A stretch of 64,000 nt of DNA from Fervidicoccus fontis Kam940. Its GTDB lineage: Archaea; Thermoproteota; Thermoprotei_A; Sulfolobales; Fervidicoccaceae. The position numbers and the translations under genes were made by a program. Location of the stretch: positions 682,001 to 746,000 of the forward strand of contig NC_017461.1 of assembly GCF_000258425.1 (NCBI RefSeq), read 5' to 3'. The notes under the pieces were generated by a model. The model did no database searches and had not been told where the DNA came from. It saw nothing but the letters and a program-made list of their open reading frames with translations. Below, piece after piece: positions 42,042-50,846 of this stretch. The number at the start of each line of letters is the position of its first letter. The stretch's first letter is position 1.

Positions 42042-43178
42042 TTACAAACGAATGTTTTTTAAGAAGTTATTTGACCATTCTATAGCTTCGTTTGAATTTT
42101 CAAACAGATCCTCCACCATATCAATGAGCATTGATTGCGTTAGAAGAAAAACTGCCTCCTCTCTTTTTAGCCCTCTGCTTGACAAATAGAACAGGATGTC
42201 CTCTGGAATGTCGGATATGTCAGTACTGTGCTCTGCAGTCTTTATTAAATTAGTGGTTATTTCCAGTATTGGAACAGAGTGGTTTATTGAATTTTTCGAT
42301 GTTTTTATTAGATAGCTTCTTAGCTTATTTTCGCTTTCGATAGAATTAGTTTCTGCCTTTAATGTGCCTCTGTGAACTATCTCTCCGCCCGCATTAATTC
42401 CTCTTACAAGTATTTCCGCTATGCCTTGAGAAGAGTCATTTAGAATATTAGTTGTAAGATCTGCTCTGTTGTTGTTTGTGACTAATGATAGAGCCTTTAT
42501 ATTAGCTTTAGACATGCTTCCTAAGATAACTATGTCGGCTCTGTTGTGGATGATGCCTCCACTTGTAGCAGTCCTTACGCTTATATCATCTTTACCTCTT
42601 CCAAGAATTCTTGTCTCATAAAAGAACGGACTATTGTTTGGGGCTTTAACCAAATTTAGTATTTTTATCTTGTTTTCTCCCTCTCCATCAATTTCCAAAG
42701 TAAAGCTTGAAAGAGATGACTCAGAAATCGGAGCATATATAACCTCAAGATTTAACGATGCACTTCTTTCTAATTTTATTGAAAGATGATGAGATGATGA
42801 TCCTTTTTTAGGCGGAATAATTGCTAATTTTACATTGCGCTTTTCGCCCTCTTTTATGAGCAGTGAAATATACTTATCTATTCTTAAGAAGTGCTTGGCA
42901 TACACTTTGCCTTCACTTAAGTCGTACAGCTTCAATGCATTTCTTGAAAATTTCTCAACTCCTATATCGTTTATTCCGCTATACTCAAAGCCGTCCGGCT
43001 TTAGCAATATTGTAGGGGATTTTTTCAACGTACCTATGTCAATCCATCCTACTGTTCCCTCTGGCATGTACCCTAACAATTCATCAAAAGTAGCCCAATC
43101 AGTATAGTATTTGATAGTAGGACTGTCCTTGAACTTCTGATAGGGCATCTTTTCTAATTCTAATTCAGAAGACGCCAT
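42042..43178 (-). CDS. sufD: SufD-like Fe-S cluster scaffold subunit
   Basis: A 378-residue subunit of the SufBCD scaffold that assembles Fe-S clusters. The beta-helix core (about 140-300) shows the repeated turns typical of SufB/SufD: NIKALSLVTNNNRADLTTNIL, GIAEILVRGINAGGEIVHRGTL and SENKLRSYLI. The C-terminal helix region GLKREEAVFLLTQSMLIDMVED mirrors SufB's. It starts at ATG 43178 immediately after the SufB stop codon (TAG-ATG). Assignment as D rather than a second B rests on its shorter, more divergent sequence and operon position. No cysteine desulfurase gene is adjacent. Confidence 0.85.
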   Translation of the reverse strand: MASSELELEKMPYQKFKDSPTIKYYTDWATFDELLGYMPEGTVGWIDIGTLKKSPTILLKPDGFEYSGINDIGVEKFSRNALKLYDLSEGKVYAKHFLRIDKYISLLIKEGEKRNVKLAIIPPKKGSSSHHLSIKLERSASLNLEVIYAPISESSLSSFTLEIDGEGENKIKILNLVKAPNNSPFFYETRILGRGKDDISVRTATSGGIIHNRADIVILGSMSKANIKALSLVTNNNRADLTTNILNDSSQGIAEILVRGINAGGEIVHRGTLKAETNSIESENKLRSYLIKTSKNSINHSVPILEITTNLIKTAEHSTDISDIPEDILFYLSSRGLKREEAVFLLTQSMLIDMVEDLFENSNEAIEWSNNFLKNIRL

Positions 43179-44609
43179 CTATCCTTTCCCTCCAATGCTG
43201 GAAAATTCAAGCTGTATTACAGAGTTAAGAACTGAAGCCATTTCGAAAGGCAAATTAACTAGTACGTTTTCTAGATATCCTAATACTATAATGCTTTTAG
43301 CCTCATTTTCCCTTAGGCCTCTGCTTTCTAAGTAAAACAACTGATCCTCATTTATCTTTCCAGTTTTAGCCTCATGATTTACAAATGCAGTATCTTCTAG
43401 AACCTGATTGTGAGGATATGTATAAGCTTTACTTTTTTCATCAAGAATTAAACTTTCACAGCTGCTTGTAGCCCTTGAATTTATTGCCCCTTTATTTATC
43501 CTAATCAGCCCTCTGTAGATGTTTATACCACCATCGGCACTTATACTTTTATTGACTATTTTGGCCGCTGTATTCTTTCCATTCATAATTACCTTTGCGC
43601 CAGCATCTTTAATCTTATTTCCCTTTGAAAGAGTTATGGTATAAATAGTAGTTTTAGAATTGTCACCTTTTAGTATGGTACTAGGATAAACATAAGTAAC
43701 TTTGCTTCCAACGCTTCCCTCTAACCAGTCGACTTCTGCACCTTCCTCAGCAATCGCTCTTTTGTTATTGAAATTGATAACATTTTCACTCCAATTTTGA
43801 AGGGTTGTGAATTTTATATGGCTGTTTTTATGCGCATAGATTTCGACAGCGCCATCATGAAAACTGTACGTTTTGTACATTGGTGCTGAACAGCCCTCAA
43901 TAAACTCGATATAGCTGTTTTCATCTAAAACTATGAGGGTATGCTCATACTGTCCTTCAAGAGCCTGAGATATTACGAAAAAAGCCTCAATAGGTTGCCT
44001 TATCTTCACATTTTTTGGCACGTACACAAACACTCCGCTGCTCCAAAGTGCATAGTGAAGAGCAATAAACTTATGCTCAGTAAACGGAAAAACTTTGGAA
44101 AAATAACTTTTAACTATATCTGGATATTTTTTAACAGCTTCTTCCATAGGGATCATTATAACTCCTTTTTCTTCTAATGCCTTCTTAGTTTTAAGATAAA
44201 TTGTATCGCTTTCTAAATGCAAGCTCAACCCAGAAAGAGCCCTAGCCTCTACCTCAGGGATATTAAGGACTTCATACATTTTCCTAATATTTTCCGGTAA
44301 CTCCTCCCAGCTTTTAGCTAGGTTAACATCAGGCTTTAAATAATGCGTGAGCTCGTCTATTGTAAGTTCCTCTACTCCAAGGAGCCAATTTGGTGTTGGA
44401 AGCTTTTTATACCATTCAAAAGCTTTTTTCCTCAGCCTCAGCATCCACTCAGGCTCATTTTTTAATTGACTAATTTCTTCGATAATGCTCTCTTCCAACT
44501 CTCCTTTAATTTGGAACGAATACTTTACTGAATTATTTTCCAATCCTCTCTGTTCTGTCAGCATAGAAATTTTTCTTCTAATTTCTTCTCTGCTTAAATC
44601 CTCACTCAT
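43179..44609 (-). CDS. sufB: SufB Fe-S cluster scaffold protein
   Basis: 476 residues, the usual length for SufB. It has an N-terminal helical domain (EWMLRLRKKAFEWYKKLPTPNW), then the long beta-helix: FVYVPKNVKIRQPIEAFFVI, IEFIEGCSAPMYKTYSFHDGAVEIYAHKNSHIKFTT-type turns, and GINIYRGLIRINKGAINSRATSSCESLILDEKSKAYTYPHNQ. It contains EGCSAP and SSCESL cysteines and NHEAKTGKINEDQLFYLESRG, the SufC-binding end. Its ATG lies eight bases inside the end of sufC (overlap 44602-44609), with AGGTGAT upstream. It works with SufC and SufD in cytoplasmic cluster assembly. Confidence 0.95.
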   Translation of the reverse strand: MSEDLSREEIRRKISMLTEQRGLENNSVKYSFQIKGELEESIIEEISQLKNEPEWMLRLRKKAFEWYKKLPTPNWLLGVEELTIDELTHYLKPDVNLAKSWEELPENIRKMYEVLNIPEVEARALSGLSLHLESDTIYLKTKKALEEKGVIMIPMEEAVKKYPDIVKSYFSKVFPFTEHKFIALHYALWSSGVFVYVPKNVKIRQPIEAFFVISQALEGQYEHTLIVLDENSYIEFIEGCSAPMYKTYSFHDGAVEIYAHKNSHIKFTTLQNWSENVINFNNKRAIAEEGAEVDWLEGSVGSKVTYVYPSTILKGDNSKTTIYTITLSKGNKIKDAGAKVIMNGKNTAAKIVNKSISADGGINIYRGLIRINKGAINSRATSSCESLILDEKSKAYTYPHNQVLEDTAFVNHEAKTGKINEDQLFYLESRGLRENEAKSIIVLGYLENVLVNLPFEMASVLNSVIQLEFSSIGGKG

Positions 44610-45381
44610 TTAAATCACCTGCAGTAATGCCAAGCTTTTCCGCAAATTTTTTATATCCCAACTCGTCAACTTGTTTTGCAAGTTCGCTTCCACCTTCAGC
44701 TATTTTCTCTCCATTGAAAAGCAACATAACCTTTTCAGGCTCTACATATTTGAAAAGTCTCGTATAATGGGTTATGAGGATCACGGCTCTATCCTCTTCT
44801 TTCATTCTTTTTATGATATTAGATACTATCTTAAGTCCGTCTACATCCAATCCACTATCAGGCTCGTCCATTATGATGTTTATAGGTTTAAGCACTAGTG
44901 CTTGAAGAAGCTCAGCCCTCTTTCTCTCTCCTCCGCTGAATCCTACATTCAACTCCCTGTATAGAAAATCTGTGGAAAGCCCTACTTCACTTGTAGCCTC
45001 ATTCATCTCTTTTATTACTTCAGGTCTATGCACTTTAAGAAGCTCGACTTCTTTTCCAATTTTTTTGTTGTATGAGCTAAGTATTATATTGCTAAGCCTT
45101 ACTCCCGGTATTTCTGGAGGAGATTGAAACAGTAACATAAGCCCCCTCAAGCTTCTCTCATGCGCACTCAAATTTGTAACATCTTCCCCATTTATGTAAA
45201 TTTTACCGCTGATTACTTCATACCTCGGATGACCCATTATCACGTTTGCTAAAGAGGTCTTTCCGCTTCCATTTGGACCCATTATAGCAAGGACTTCGCC
45301 ATTGTTGCACTTTAAGCTCACATTTTTAATAATGATTTTGTCTCTAACTGACGCTGTTAGGGAGATTGTTTCTACCGTCAA
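44602..45381 (-). CDS. sufC: SufC ATPase of the SUF system
   Basis: About 259 residues, an ABC-type ATPase that drives SufBD. Motifs: Walker A MGPNGSGKTSL, Q-loop LLFQSPPEIPGV, the signature NVGFSGGERKRAELLQAL, Walker B INIIMDEPDSGLDVDGL, and the switch histidine ILITHYTRLF. These are specific for SufC rather than transport ATPases. TTG 45381 is preferred: GAGGTGG lies four bases upstream, whereas the longer GTG 45390 start is inside that site. It is the first gene of sufC-sufB-sufD. The 45391-45537 gap upstream presumably holds the operon promoter. Confidence 0.95.
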   Translation of the reverse strand: MTVETISLTASVRDKIIIKNVSLKCNNGEVLAIMGPNGSGKTSLANVIMGHPRYEVISGKIYINGEDVTNLSAHERSLRGLMLLFQSPPEIPGVRLSNIILSSYNKKIGKEVELLKVHRPEVIKEMNEATSEVGLSTDFLYRELNVGFSGGERKRAELLQALVLKPINIIMDEPDSGLDVDGLKIVSNIIKRMKEEDRAVILITHYTRLFKYVEPEKVMLLFNGEKIAEGGSELAKQVDELGYKKFAEKLGITAGDLNE

Positions 45382-45537
45382 TTGCTCCACCTCAACTTAT
45401 CTCGCAAACCATTAATAATTCTTGTACTAAAGGAAAATAAAAAAGAAGTATATACAGTTATAATAATTATAATAATGATTTATTCTAAATTAATTATTAT
45501 TCTTCTTTGAGAGATTATTTCCTTTAGTAACATTTTT

Positions 45538-45954
45538 TCATTTTTCACAAAATTCTTGAAAAAATTTCTTCATTTTTAAATTTTCGCTTATAGCCTTATC
45601 TTCAATAATTCTGCGTACACCATCTAATCCTAATTTTTCATAGCAATCCCTGCATACAACCCTGCTCTTATCTATCCTAACCATACAGTCCGGACAAACA
45701 AGCTTTCCGCAAATTTGGCATCTTTCAACAGCATTCCTCCTTTTGCAAATTTCACATAGTGTTTCCGAGCAAACTATGCACATTCCTTTTTCCTTATTAT
45801 AGCAATCATTACAGACCTCTCTTCCGCAAATTCTGCATTTATTTTTTCTCTCCTTTTTTCCGCATATTTCACATTTTTTCTCAATGTTATTAGCTAAGAT
45901 ATCGTCTATAATAAACGAAAGCTTTTTTACGTAATTTTCTTTATTTTCATTCAT
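45538..45954 (-). CDS. Cysteine-rich multi-zinc-finger protein
   Basis: A 138-residue protein with a helical lead (about 1-25) and a central array of CxxC pairs: KKCEICGKKERKNKCRICGREVC, NDCYNKEKGMCIVC, CEICKRRNAVERCQICGKLVC and PDCMVRIDKSRVVCRDCYEK. The pattern suggests tandem B-box- or RanBP2-like treble-clef zinc sites, at least four metals. A helical tail follows. ATG 45954 is preferred; the longer frame reads back into deoC. It overlaps the end of deoC by 8 bp. Function is unknown; protein or nucleic-acid binding is plausible. Confidence 0.7.
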   Translation of the reverse strand: MNENKENYVKKLSFIIDDILANNIEKKCEICGKKERKNKCRICGREVCNDCYNKEKGMCIVCSETLCEICKRRNAVERCQICGKLVCPDCMVRIDKSRVVCRDCYEKLGLDGVRRIIEDKAISENLKMKKFFQEFCEK

Positions 45955-46666
45955 TATATACACTTTCAAACATGCGTAAAGCCTGAGGATATTCATTTAC
46001 AATTTTAACGCTTTGACTTGCTCCTAAAATATTTGCACCAAAAGCGAGCAGAAGCAGAGCTTGAATGCCGCTTCTGATTCCTCCTGAAGCTTTGATTTTC
46101 TGCTCTCTGCTTACAGCAGATCTGATTACAAGTATGTCATCTATATTTACACCTCTAGGTCCAAAACCTGTTGATGTCTTTATGTAGTCACCATTACTTT
46201 TTTCTATCATTTTAGAAAGCTCAGCTATCCCAGCATTGTCCAAATATCCGGTTTCAATTATAAACTTAACTTTTCCCCCAAGCTCATGAGTAAGATCAGA
46301 AAGCTTTTTTATTTCATTCTCAACGTAACTTTTGTCACCTGATATATAGGACATTACATTGATCACAACGTCAACCTCTTTAGCTCCATTGGAGAAGGCA
46401 AGTTCAATTTGTTTCTGTTTAATTTCCAAAGGATCTTGACCGAATGGAAAGCTTATTACTGCAGATATTGGAACTTTAGAAAGAGATGAGAACTCCTTAA
46501 CATAGCATAGAGGGATGACCAAGCTTCTAAAAGAGTATTTTTCTGCTTCTTCCAACCCTCTAATAATTCCGTTCTTTTTTTCATCTATTTTCAAAACTGT
46601 ATGGTCTATTCTTCTAGCCAACTCTTCTTGATTTTTTGGGATAGATTTTAGATCTATTTTTATCAT
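45947..46666 (-). CDS. deoC: Deoxyribose-phosphate aldolase
   Basis: Cleaves 2-deoxyribose-5-phosphate to glyceraldehyde-3-phosphate and acetaldehyde in nucleoside breakdown. The 239 residues fit the family. RIDHTVLK (about 19-26) opens the barrel, AVISFPFGQ lies near 69-77, VVINVMSY near 100-107 (the first conserved lysine region), FIIETGYL near 135-142, and YIKTSTGF near 161-168 with the Schiff-base Lys163. KASGGIRS carries the second lysine. It starts at ATG 46666 with GAGGAGAAAGG upstream. It is flanked on both sides by small zinc-finger genes in the same direction. Confidence 0.95.
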   Translation of the reverse strand: MIKIDLKSIPKNQEELARRIDHTVLKIDEKKNGIIRGLEEAEKYSFRSLVIPLCYVKEFSSLSKVPISAVISFPFGQDPLEIKQKQIELAFSNGAKEVDVVINVMSYISGDKSYVENEIKKLSDLTHELGGKVKFIIETGYLDNAGIAELSKMIEKSNGDYIKTSTGFGPRGVNIDDILVIRSAVSREQKIKASGGIRSGIQALLLLAFGANILGASQSVKIVNEYPQALRMFESVYNE

Positions 46667-46676
46667 TCCTTTCTCC

Positions 46677-46877
46677 TCACTCCTTTTTCTTTTTTGCTAA
46701 AGCCTTTTTTATTTGATCGTGGTTGCAGATATGTCTTATAAGGTCACTTTCCGTAAAGAAGATTGGGGCGTTTTCACCAGCTCCGCAAATTGGACAGTAG
46801 AATCTACCATCCTCTCTTTTCAAAGTTTTAAAAATAGAGCCTTTATAATCAATAATGACTTCATTTATTTTCTCCAA
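46677..46877 (-). CDS. Small C2H2-like zinc-finger protein
   Basis: A 66-residue protein. After a beta segment (NEVIIDYKGSIFKTLKRE) comes YCPICGAGENAPIFFTESDLIRHICNHD, giving CxxC and HxxxH with a helix between, close to a C2H2 finger. A Lys-rich tail follows. TTG 46877 follows GGTGAACCTAG closely. It lies 10 bp before deoC and is probably the first gene of the zinc-finger/deoC/zinc-finger operon. A DNA-binding regulator is possible but unproven. Confidence 0.65.
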   Translation of the reverse strand: MEKINEVIIDYKGSIFKTLKREDGRFYCPICGAGENAPIFFTESDLIRHICNHDQIKKALAKKKKE

Positions 46878-46969
46878 CTAGGTTCACCATAAAATTGAAA
46901 ATGAAGGATCAAAAATATTTATGAAAAGTTGCTATTATATTTTAGCAGGCGCTTGCAGGGAATGCCAAA

Positions 46970-47341
46970 TTGAGTTATAGAGTTTTGCTTCAAACAATTG
47001 AATCCATGTTAAGGTCTGAAGGTTGCAAAACTAAGGCTGAAAGCAATAATGTTTTGTTATTTAAGTGCATTCATGAAGATGTGGAATATTCGTTCGCTTT
47101 GGAGATAGATAGTATCTCTGGATACGTGCGCATATCTCTTTTGACCGACTACGCTTATGAAGGAGACTACAAAAATATATCAGCAAAGAACTTTGAGCTC
47201 TATGGTATTAAGGTTGCCATAGATCCTGAAGGATACCTTGCTTTTATAGCTGAAATTCCACTTATATGCTTAACTAAGGGAGGCATTGATATTATCTTAA
47301 ATTTAATCAATCTATTAGAAAAAATAATTAAACTAATATAG
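46970..47341 (+). CDS. Hypothetical protein, possible YbjN/secretion-chaperone-like fold
   Basis: A 123-residue protein with helix-strand-strand order: YRVLLQTIESMLRSEG, then NNVLLFKCIHEDVEYSFALEID, GYVRISLLTDY, a strand IKVAIDPEGYLAFIAEIPLIC and a long C-terminal hydrophobic helix (IDIILNLINLLEKIIKLI). This alternation resembles the small alpha/beta YbjN or type III secretion chaperone fold, but motif support is weak. It starts at TTG 46970. It is divergent from the zinc-finger/deoC operon and ends 145 bp before GlyRS. Confidence 0.5.
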   Translation: MSYRVLLQTIESMLRSEGCKTKAESNNVLLFKCIHEDVEYSFALEIDSISGYVRISLLTDYAYEGDYKNISAKNFELYGIKVAIDPEGYLAFIAEIPLICLTKGGIDIILNLINLLEKIIKLI

Positions 47342-47485
47342 TAGGATAATTTTGCTAGAATTTAATTAAAAGCATATCTTTAAAAATTTGGAAAAATAGC
47401 TAAATTCTATACTGATTTTAATATTTGGTTAAAACATCGCTTTCAGTTGAAAACCTGCATTAAAAGAGATGATGGGGTGTGATAG

Positions 47486-49213
47486 TTGAGCTTGCCTGAC
47501 AAAATATTTGAGATTGGCAAAAGAAGAGGGTTTTTCTGGCAGTCTTATGAGATTTATGGCGGAGTTGCCGGCTTCTATGACTTGGGTCCTTATGGAATAC
47601 TCCTGAAAAATAATATTATTTGCGAATGGAAAAGGCATTTTATCTTGCCGCATCAAGAAATGATCGTCGAAATAGAAGCTCCCATCATAGGTCCTGAAGC
47701 TGTTTATAAGGCAAGCGGGCATATTGAAAGCTTCACAGATCCTATAGTCTCATGCACATCCTGTCATAGAATTTACAGGGCAGATCACCTCATTGAAGAA
47801 AAACTTGGAGTAAAGGCTGAAGGAAAAAGTCCGAAAGAGCTCACGGAAATTATAAGAAACAATGATTTGCGATGCCCATATTGCGGAGGAGTCCTCGGAG
47901 AGGTTTCCCTCTTCAATTTACTCTTTAAAACACAAATAGGGCCATATACAGGAGATGTGGGGTACTTTAGACCTGAGCTAGCACAAGGAATGTTCTTATC
48001 CTTTAAAAGAGTCTTCACTACTATGAGAGAAAGACTTCCTCTCGGAATAGCCCAAATAGGAAGAGTTGGAAGAAACGAAATAAGTCCTAGGCAAGGCATG
48101 CTAAGGCTTAGAGAGTTCACTATAATGGAGATAGAGTTCTTCTTCGATCCGGAAGATCCTGGTGCAGAAGATGCGCTCAAAAAAGTTTACGATAAGAAGC
48201 TTAGGATACTTACAGAAGATGCAAAAAGAATGGGAGAAAGAGAGCCAAAGATTTTTACAATAAAAGAAGCTTTAGAAACTGGGCTGATAAAAACGCCATG
48301 GCTAGCATATTGGATGTACGTTTCACAAGAATTCCTCTATTCTTTGGGAATACCGTATGAAAATCAATATTTCGAAGAAAAATTACCAGAAGAAAGGGCT
48401 CACTATTCAAAGCAGACATTTGATCAGCTAGTTAAAACTGAAAGGTGGGGATGGATTGAGGTATCGGGTCACGCATACAGAGGAGACTATGACCTTTCTA
48501 GGCACTCTATATATAGCAAAGAGGACCTTTCGATATTTAAACAATACCAAACACCACATATAGAAAAAAGTCTAAAGATAATGATTAACAAAGCCGCAGT
48601 CGGAAAGGCATTCAAAAGCGAGAGCGAAGATGTGATCTCTGCGTTGAATTCTTTAGATCCGAAAGAGTTGAAAGAAACTCTTGAGAAAAATGGATTCATC
48701 ACAATCAAAGGAAAGAAGATAACAAAAGAAATGGTTAATATGGTTGAAGAGGAGGAAAAGATAACTGGAAAGAGATTCATACCGCATGTCGTGGAGCCTT
48801 CATTTGGCGTCGAGAGGCTCTTATACGTAGTGATGGAATACTCTCTCAAGCAAAAGGAGGACAGGTACATACTTTCTCTGAAGCCTAGTCTCTCACCCGT
48901 AAAGGTTGCAGTCTTTCCGCTAGTTAATGACGAAAAGATAGAAGCTCTGGCGAAAAGCATATATGAAAGCTTAAAAATGAGTGGCTTCATGGCATTATAT
49001 GATGATTCTGGAAGCATAGGAAGAAGATATGCGAGAGCAGATGAAATAGGAGTTCCATTTGCAGTTACGGTAGACTATCAGAGCTTAGAAGATAGTACAA
49101 TAACTATAAGGTTCAGAGATACATGGGAGCAGAAGAGGTTGAAAATTGACGAATTGACTGAAGCTTTAAAAAACCTATTAGAAGCTAAAAATATTTATTC
49201 TGAAATAAAATAA
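47486..49213 (+). CDS. glyS: Glycyl-tRNA synthetase, archaeal/eukaryotic type
   Basis: 575 residues, the dimeric class II form. Motif 1 region: GGVAGFYDLGPYGILLKNNI. An inserted zinc-ribbon-like segment follows, with CTSCH and CPYCGG. Motif 2 is IAQIGRVGRNEISPRQGMLRLREFTIMEIEFF, and motif 3 is PSFGVERLLY. The C-terminal anticodon-binding domain reads PVKVAVFPLVNDEKIEALAKSI to the end. The start is TTG 47486 with GGGGTGTGAT upstream. It is probably followed by the small genes to 50.1 kb, although a 65-bp gap intervenes. Confidence 0.95.
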   Translation: MSLPDKIFEIGKRRGFFWQSYEIYGGVAGFYDLGPYGILLKNNIICEWKRHFILPHQEMIVEIEAPIIGPEAVYKASGHIESFTDPIVSCTSCHRIYRADHLIEEKLGVKAEGKSPKELTEIIRNNDLRCPYCGGVLGEVSLFNLLFKTQIGPYTGDVGYFRPELAQGMFLSFKRVFTTMRERLPLGIAQIGRVGRNEISPRQGMLRLREFTIMEIEFFFDPEDPGAEDALKKVYDKKLRILTEDAKRMGEREPKIFTIKEALETGLIKTPWLAYWMYVSQEFLYSLGIPYENQYFEEKLPEERAHYSKQTFDQLVKTERWGWIEVSGHAYRGDYDLSRHSIYSKEDLSIFKQYQTPHIEKSLKIMINKAAVGKAFKSESEDVISALNSLDPKELKETLEKNGFITIKGKKITKEMVNMVEEEEKITGKRFIPHVVEPSFGVERLLYVVMEYSLKQKEDRYILSLKPSLSPVKVAVFPLVNDEKIEALAKSIYESLKMSGFMALYDDSGSIGRRYARADEIGVPFAVTVDYQSLEDSTITIRFRDTWEQKRLKIDELTEALKNLLEAKNIYSEIK

Positions 49214-49293
49214 ATTAATAATTGCCTTTGTAGGTATTTCTTTTAAGCTTTCAAATTTCACATCAATATAAAGCAATATTGAAAGGTGAGCAT

Positions 49294-49656
49294 ATGTCCG
49301 AAGAGGAAAACAAGGAAGCAAGTGAGCAGAAAGTAGAAAAGAAGGACATAAAGTCATTAGTAGCTATTATTCCTCCAGCTGGCGCATTAAAGCCTACTCA
49401 AAAGAAAATTTCCGAAAAAAGGATAAGAGTAAGATATAGCTCAACAAAACCTGAACATATAACTATCAATCCGAAACTGGCATCTGAGCTTGGAATAAAG
49501 GATAAAGCGTATATTGTTATTGCAGGAAAGAAGAGATTCCTATTTAATGTGATCCTTGACGAAAACGTTCCTGAAAATGAGGTCTATGCAAATAATGAGT
49601 TCATGAAAGAAAATGGTGTCTCTGATAACAGCATAGCAACTATCAGGTCGCTATAA
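49294..49656 (+). CDS. Conserved archaeal protein, possible beta-barrel
   Basis: A 120-residue protein: an acidic, Lys/Glu-rich N-terminal arm (about 1-25), a linker, and a compact beta domain from about 50 on. The domain contains IRVRYSSTKPEHITINPKLASELGIKDKAYIVIAGKKRFLFNVIL, which looks like an AbrB or double-psi barrel type of fold. The end is VSDNSIATIRSL. ATG 49294 follows AGGTGAGC. The family is not recognised with confidence; a nucleic-acid or translation role is only a guess based on GlyRS upstream. Confidence 0.5.
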   Translation: MSEEENKEASEQKVEKKDIKSLVAIIPPAGALKPTQKKISEKRIRVRYSSTKPEHITINPKLASELGIKDKAYIVIAGKKRFLFNVILDENVPENEVYANNEFMKENGVSDNSIATIRSL

Positions 49657-49666
49657 GCATATTAAA

Positions 49667-50062
49667 TTGAGGGATAACGTTTTGGTTATAATAAAGAAGA
49701 GCTTTCAAGAAATTATGGAAGAAAGAGGAAAGATACTGTCTACTATAGAAGAAAAACTGAAAGAAGAACAAAGCGTTGAGAATGAGGAAGAGATCTTAAA
49801 GCTTCTTGAAATGAATAAAAATTCAAGGGCGGATCTGAAAAATTTTTTGAAAACATATCATGAAAATATTAACAGTGAGGAGGAAATGGAATACTATAGA
49901 ACTATAATAGACTTTGTGAGATTAGTTTATATGCAAATAGAAGAAGATTTGTTCGAAAGAATTCTAGAAAGAGCTGAAAGGAGTATTGGGCCTCTAAAAG
50001 CGAATAAAGATTGGATACTGAAAGAAGCTGCAGACATTGATTTCATTTATGATAACAAATAA
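49667..50062 (+). CDS. Small helical protein of unknown function
   Basis: Up to 131 residues, nearly all helical and charged: FQEIMEERGKILSTIEEKLKEE, then RADLKNFLKTYHENI, EEEMEYYRTIIDFVRLVYMQIEEDLFERILERAE. The start is TTG 49667 or, with GAGGGAT seven bases upstream, TTG 49682. It follows the previous gene by about 10-25 bp. A GINS-like or translation-linked role came to mind because of the helical pattern, but I see no diagnostic motif. Confidence 0.5.
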   Translation: MRDNVLVIIKKSFQEIMEERGKILSTIEEKLKEEQSVENEEEILKLLEMNKNSRADLKNFLKTYHENINSEEEMEYYRTIIDFVRLVYMQIEEDLFERILERAERSIGPLKANKDWILKEAADIDFIYDNK

Positions 50063-50162
50063 GCATGAATAAATGGAAATACAATGAATAGATATTTAAT
50101 CTTGTATTTTAAAATTAAAGATAATAAATAAAGAATAACAAAAGCGTTCGGTGTATAACTAA

Positions 50163-50846
50163 ATGCCTCAGGAAATTATAAGGGATGATGAAATTCTTAA
50201 TATGAACTTAGCGGAAATGAACTTAGCAGAACAGATTACAAACATTCTTTTAACAATAAACCAAGAAGGAAAGATGGCGCAAGAGCTTATTTCAGGCTTT
50301 ATTCAAGGCAAGATGGAACTCGTTAAAAAAGGATATGAGCCAATAAAAAAAATTAAGGACGATGCTCAAAGAATGAAGGAATCAACTATGGAATATGTCG
50401 TAAGGGTGTCACCTACTCTAATGACGAAAGAGCTGTATATGTTCTCGCTTTCTCATTTGGACAGAATCTCTCAAATAATTGACTCAATAATTTACAGGTT
50501 ATCTATCCTTGCCCATTCCGGCTTTACATTAGATCAAAGTATTGCAGAATTATTTTCTCAGTTTTCTTCAACATCATTTAATATGGTTGAACTTCTATAT
50601 ACGGAGTCCAAATACCTTTCCTCTAATTCGAAAAAGGTTGGAGAAATACACGACGAAATAAATAGGAAAGAAGATCTGGTAGATCAGCTATATAGAAGGC
50701 TTGAACTAGAAATAATACGAAAATATTCTAATGATTTATTCCATCTGTTATTATTAAAAGAAGTAGTAGATTTGATAGAAGAGCTTTCAGACAAGATTAG
50801 GGATGCAAGTCATGACTTCAGATACATATCCCTCTATAAAGCATGA
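50163..50846 (+). CDS. PhoU-like protein of the DUF47 family
   Basis: A 227-residue all-helical protein. The pattern of two three-helix bundles, with KVGEIHDEINRKEDLVDQLYRRLELEIIRKY and the ending LLLLKEVVDLIEELSDKIRDASHDFRYISL, matches the DUF47/PhoU-related family. Members bind metal clusters and are often linked to phosphate transport. No phosphate transporter is nearby. It starts at ATG 50163. Its 3' end overlaps the tRNA endonuclease gene by 35 bp, so the two are translationally coupled. Confidence 0.75.
   Translation: MPQEIIRDDEILNMNLAEMNLAEQITNILLTINQEGKMAQELISGFIQGKMELVKKGYEPIKKIKDDAQRMKESTMEYVVRVSPTLMTKELYMFSLSHLDRISQIIDSIIYRLSILAHSGFTLDQSIAELFSQFSSTSFNMVELLYTESKYLSSNSKKVGEIHDEINRKEDLVDQLYRRLELEIIRKYSNDLFHLLLLKEVVDLIEELSDKIRDASHDFRYISLYKA

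Noticed and set aside
48487-49017. 176-codon frame antisense to GlyRS
   Set aside because: GlyRS motifs occupy the sense strand throughout; the antisense frame is an artefact of its codon use.
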